Made by a program: the position numbers and the translations under genes
Shown: positions 5,902 through 8,201 of the stretch, in pieces
How the letters are laid out: every line of letters begins with the position of its first letter
How positions within the stretch are numbered: the stretch's first letter is position 1
Assembly (NCBI GenBank): GCA_038230975.1
Contig: JBBRMF010000237.1
Coordinates: 1-8,201 of the forward strand
DNA length: 8,201 nt
Direction of reading: 5' to 3'
Origin: JANXVV01 sp038230975
Lineage (GTDB): Bacteria; Planctomycetota; Phycisphaerae; Tepidisphaerales; Tepidisphaeraceae
The notes under the pieces: model-generated
Databases searched by the model: none
Seen by the model: the letters and a program-made list of their open reading frames with translations, nothing else
Told to the model about the DNA's origin: nothing

Positions 5902-6547
5902 TGACTTGATATCCTTCACCGCGACGCGTGGCGATGAAATCTTTGCCAAGCTTTTTCCGCACGTTAGAGATATGCACATCGACAAGGTTGGACAGGGAAT
6001 CATCGTCTTCGTCGAATAAGTGGTCGTAAATGGCCGTGCGGGAAACGAGTTTCCCCTTGTGCATGGCAAGAAACTCGACCAGCGTATATTCGCGCGGCGT
6101 CAACAGCACCGGGTGACCCGCCTGCGTCACGGTGTGCGCGGTCGTATCAATCTGGATATCTCCGATAGAGATGACCGGGTTTGCAGTACCGGCGGCGCGT
6201 CGAATCAGGGCCCGCAGCCGCGCTAATAACTCGGCTAATTGGAATGGCTTGGTGAGATAATCATCGGCCCCGGCATCCAAACCGCGAACGCGATCGGGGA
6301 GCGCATCGCGTGCCGTGAGGATCAGCACGGGTACGGGCTTGGTTTTCCGAAGCTCGCGCAGGAGGGTCCAGCCATCTATGCCCGGAAGCATTAGATCGAG
6401 AACGATCGCATCGTAATCGCTGCCCTGCGCTTTAAATAATCCGTCGCGGCCCTCCGAAGCAGCATCCACGGCATAACCATCCTCACGGAGCGATTGTGTG
6501 AGGGCAGACAGCAGATCCGGTTCATCCTCTATCACCAAAACCCGCAT
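5894..6547 (-). CDS. OmpR/PhoB-family response regulator
   Basis: A 217-residue DNA-binding response regulator, partner of the overlapping kinase. The receiver domain (1-115) has the acidic pair Glu7-Asp8, phospho-acceptor Asp51 (IVLDLMLPG), Thr78 (LILTAR) and Lys100 (LTKPF). The winged-helix effector (about 128-217) has LLTPREYTLVEFLAMHKGKLVSR, the recognition region NLVDVHISNVRKKLG, and a closing hairpin RRGEGYQVNV. An earlier ATG at 6568 lacks a ribosome site. The ATG at 6547 has GAGAGGA five to six bases upstream and starts at the first receiver strand (MRVLVIEDE), so it is preferred. The gene is first in a two-gene operon and divergent from pstS, which makes a PhoB-like role plausible. 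Sequence alone does not separate PhoB from other OmpR-type regulators. Confidence 0.93.
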   Translation of the reverse strand: MRVLVIEDEPDLLSALTQSLREDGYAVDAASEGRDGLFKAQGSDYDAIVLDLMLPGIDGWTLLRELRKTKPVPVLILTARDALPDRVRGLDAGADDYLTKPFQLAELLARLRALIRRAAGTANPVISIGDIQIDTTAHTVTQAGHPVLLTPREYTLVEFLAMHKGKLVSRTAIYDHLFDEDDDSLSNLVDVHISNVRKKLGKDFIATRRGEGYQVNV

Positions 6548-6569
6548 ACGGTTCCTCTCCCGATTCATC

Positions 6570-6581
6570 TTAATAGATTAA
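6570..6581. promoter_or_regulatory. TTAAT-AG-ATTAA inverted pair before the regulator gene
   Basis: TTAAT (6570-6574) and ATTAA (6577-6581) face each other across two bases, about 25 bp ahead of the regulator start. The same inverted pair occurs on the pstS side at 6821-6831 and 6839-6848 with gaps of one and zero bases. This suggests one regulator may act on both promoters. Confidence 0.35.
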
Positions 6582-6820
6582 ATTGACGTTGGTATCGGAT
6601 TCGAAAAAGAATCTGCCACCGACTTCAGTTGCTCTATCACATTCGCGTCCGAAGTGTTCACTTTACCTTGGACAGCCTGAAGGAAAGATGAAGGTCGAAA
6701 AGCGAATGTGGATTTCCTGCACCGACGGTAGAATGGGGTATTTGTTGCGAGTTTTACGAATAAACCTAATTTAATAGTTGGGAAATAGGTGTTCATGCCC
6801 TTGGCAGACATCAGATTGTC
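6582..6820. other. Divergent spacer with a 9-bp inverted repeat
   Basis: No convincing gene. CACATTCGC (6638-6646) and GCGAATGTG (6702-6710) are perfect inverted arms 55 bases apart, enclosing a smaller GTCC (6647-6650)/GGAC (6670-6673) stem. A short hairpin, GATTC-GAAAAA-GAATC, lies at 6598-6613. A near-direct repeat, CTGCCACCGAC and CTGCACCGAC, occurs near 6614 and 6718. These could form a structured leader or small RNA, or be chance. A 77-codon minus-strand frame here has no ribosome site and an odd composition, so it is not called. Confidence 0.35.
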
Positions 6821-6879
6821 TTAATAATTAACACAACCTTAATATTAAGAGCATCCAGAGTTAATAAGATTCGCTTATT
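6821..6879 (+). promoter_or_regulatory. AT-rich pstS control region, PhoB-box-like repeats
   Basis: TTAA words begin at 6821, 6828, 6839, 6845 and 6861. Those at 6828, 6839 and 6861 fall on an 11-bp period, the helical spacing of PhoB/OmpR-type direct repeats. The tract also contains TTAAT-A-ATTAA (6821-6831), the 12-bp palindrome CTTAATATTAAG (6838-6849), and an AATAAG/CTTATT inverted pair (6863-6868/6874-6879). A TAAGAT at 6865-6870 could serve as a -10 box. No good -35 is present, as is usual for activator-dependent pho promoters. The words differ from the E. coli pho box CTGTCAT. Confidence 0.45.
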
Positions 6880-6908
6880 GTTCCGTCAACTCAAGCGAAG
6901 GAGACTCT

Positions 6909-7967
6909 ATGAATCGAGTGTTGAAGGGTTTAGCAACGTTGGCCTTGTCGGCCATTTCCACGATCAGCCAGGCTCAGGAAATTCGAATGCAGGGCGCCGG
7001 CTCGACGTTCATCGCACCACTGATGCAGCGTTGGACGACGGCTTTTCAGAAGCTTCATCCTGATATCGCCATCGACTACCAGTCTATTGGTTCTGGTGGT
7101 GGCATCAAGGGCATCACGGGCAAGACGCTCGAATTCGGTGCAACCGATGCCCCGATGACCAAGAAAGAGATCGAAAAAGCAGGCGGCGGAATCATCAATA
7201 TTCCCGTCATCGCAGGTGCAGTTGTCGCGGCCTACAACATTCCGGGCTTGAGCGGCGATCTGAAGCTCGACGGTCAGACCCTTGCCGACATTTTCCAGGG
7301 CAAGATCACCAAATGGAATGACTCCAAAATTGCCGCCGCAAACCCAGGCATGAATCTGCCCGATCTGGCCATTACCCCCACCCATCGCACGGATGGCAGC
7401 GGAACGACCTATCTTTTCACCAGCTATCTGTCGACCCAAAGCATTGATTTCAAGGAAAAGATTGGTGCCGCCAAGGCTGTTGAGTGGGTCGGTGGTCAGG
7501 CCGGCAAGGGCAATGAAGGCGTCACGCAGGTCGTTCAAGGAACCCCGGGTGGCATCGGCTATATTGAACTCGCGTACGCCAACCAGAACAAGCTGGCGTT
7601 TGCGCTTGTGAAAAACAAAGAGGGTGAATTCGTGAAGGCGACACCGGAGTCAACCTCCCTTGCAGGGGATGCCGCCGCGAAGGAAATGACTGATTCGCTG
7701 GTTGTTCCATTGTGGAATCAATCCGGCAAAGGCGTCTACCCGATTTGCGGATTGGTGTATGTCCTGGTCTACCAGGATCTCGGTTACGTGAAGTCCGAAG
7801 CCAAGGCCAAGGGGCTGGTCGAATTCCTCAGTTGGGCAACGCAAGACGGCCAAAAGATGGCTTCCATCCTGGATTACGCGCCGCTGAATGAAGCCATCCA
7901 GAAGAAAGTTGCTGCAACGATTGGCACTCTGACCTGGTCTGGTAAGCCCGTGATGGCTTCGAAGTAA
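6909..7967 (+). CDS. pstS: Periplasmic phosphate-binding protein PstS
   Basis: A 352-residue protein that captures inorganic phosphate in the periplasm and hands it to the PstCAB ABC transporter. Residues 1-22 are a signal peptide ending ISQA before QE. It resembles E. coli PstS along its whole length, and the phosphate contacts are preserved: Ser32-Thr33-Phe34 (GAGSTF), Ser62 (GSGGG), Asp80 (FGATDAP), and Arg160, Asp162, Ser164, Gly165, Thr166 (RTDGSGT). Further landmarks are NIPGL (110-114), GKITKWND (131-138) and PGGIGYIELAYA. The start is firm: AAGGAG at 6898-6903 lies five bases before the ATG. It is followed by a strong terminator 15 bp after the stop rather than directly by pstC, so it is probably made as a single-gene message. 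It lies divergent from a two-component operon, as expected of a phosphate-starvation gene. Confidence 0.96.
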   Translation: MNRVLKGLATLALSAISTISQAQEIRMQGAGSTFIAPLMQRWTTAFQKLHPDIAIDYQSIGSGGGIKGITGKTLEFGATDAPMTKKEIEKAGGGIINIPVIAGAVVAAYNIPGLSGDLKLDGQTLADIFQGKITKWNDSKIAAANPGMNLPDLAITPTHRTDGSGTTYLFTSYLSTQSIDFKEKIGAAKAVEWVGGQAGKGNEGVTQVVQGTPGGIGYIELAYANQNKLAFALVKNKEGEFVKATPESTSLAGDAAAKEMTDSLVVPLWNQSGKGVYPICGLVYVLVYQDLGYVKSEAKAKGLVEFLSWATQDGQKMASILDYAPLNEAIQKKVAATIGTLTWSGKPVMASK

Positions 7968-7982
7968 TGCATAGAGGCCTGC

Positions 7983-8010
7983 TCCCCCCGTACGTAAGCG
8001 GGGGGATTTT
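7983..8010 (+). terminator. Rho-independent terminator of pstS
   Basis: TCCCCCCG (7983-7990) pairs perfectly with CGGGGGGA (7999-8006) across an 8-nt loop, followed by four T. It begins 15 bases after the pstS stop codon. Confidence 0.85.
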
Positions 8011-8060
8011 GAAGGATCGCTCTTGTTGCGTGCTGGAGCACTTTTCAGGTTGGTAGGTTG

Positions 8061-8132
8061 CCCGATGTCGGGTGCCACGGGTCGCGGTACGCCGAGACCT
8101 GTGTCTGTCTGGGAACCGATGCGTACAGGTCT
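8061..8132. repeat. Cluster of REP-like hairpins
   Basis: Three inverted repeats follow one another. CCCG-ATGT-CGGG (8061-8072) is followed by GTGCCAC (8072-8078), as at 2218-2238. GGTC-G-CGG-TACG-CCG-A-GACC (8080-8099) is an imperfect hairpin with one internal mismatch. AGACCTGT (8095-8102) pairs with ACAGGTCT (8125-8132) and overlaps the second hairpin, so the two are mutually exclusive folds. Intergenic repeats of this sort are common in genomes with many REP elements. Copy number cannot be seen from one window. Confidence 0.5.
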
Positions 8133-8201
8133 ATGAATATGCCGGTTTGTGGGACCTAATCCCGGCCACTCACCGTCCGTCCTTTTGCAGAGCAGGCGCT
8201 G
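8133..8201. other. Non-coding end of the window
   Basis: No gene start is supported: the ATG at 8133 meets a stop after eight codons. A GCCGG/CCGGC inverted pair (8141-8145/8162-8166) encloses a GGGA/TCCC pair (8151-8154/8160-8163). It may belong to the repeat cluster just upstream or to the leader of a gene beyond the window. Confidence 0.3.

Noticed and set aside
6578..6811. 77-codon minus-strand frame in the spacer between the regulator gene and pstS
   Set aside because: No ribosome site at either possible ATG, an odd composition, and it overlaps regulatory repeats. A short leader ORF is not excluded but cannot be supported.
7650..8078. 142-codon minus-strand frame at the right end
   Set aside because: It is antisense to pstS and crosses the pstS terminator and repeat hairpins.

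Overview
The window looks like chromosomal DNA of a free-living Gram-negative bacterium. My best guess is a member of Planctomycetota (Phycisphaerae-like). The reasons are the exported beta-helix and clan GH-A type proteins, a small ribbon-helix-helix protein of a style common there, and scattered REP-like palindromes, two of which are followed by the word GTGCCAC. The assignment rests on impression and no search was run. Base composition is moderately GC-rich. Gene starts are often preceded by AAGGA or AAGGAG about 5-6 nt upstream.

Layout: positions 1-76 hold the last codons of a + strand gene (reading frame uncertain), closed by a strong hairpin terminator (83-113). A quasi-palindromic element of about 177 bp (117-293) follows, flanked by inverted REP-like units. 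Next come two convergent genes for exported proteins. One is a right-handed parallel beta-helix protein (530-2194, +). The other is a TIM-barrel, clan GH-A-like glycoside hydrolase (2267-3439, -), and a short REP-like hairpin lies between them. Together they suggest polysaccharide handling outside the cytoplasm. The hydrolase gene has a recognisable promoter overlapped by a 15-bp perfect palindrome.

The middle block (3577-4279) is compact. A 77-residue protein resembles a small HExxH metallopeptidase but has lost all the zinc-site residues. A possible 25-residue ORF overlaps its stop by ATGA, and a convergent ribbon-helix-helix protein follows. The convergent stop codons overlap inside one GTTAAC palindrome.

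The right half is a signalling and phosphate block. An OmpR/PhoB-type response regulator and a HAMP-type sensor kinase overlap by 8 nt and are transcribed leftwards. They are divergent from pstS, the periplasmic phosphate-binding protein, which has its own strong terminator and no pst transporter gene after it in this window. The 361-bp divergent spacer carries TTAAT/ATTAA inverted pairs near both genes and 11-bp-phased TTAA repeats before pstS. The simplest reading is that this regulator pair controls pstS, itself, or both. The kinase has an unusual run of about 75 residues rich in Pro, Arg, Asp and Gly in its sensor domain. The last 190 bp hold hairpin-forming, probably repetitive, non-coding sequence.
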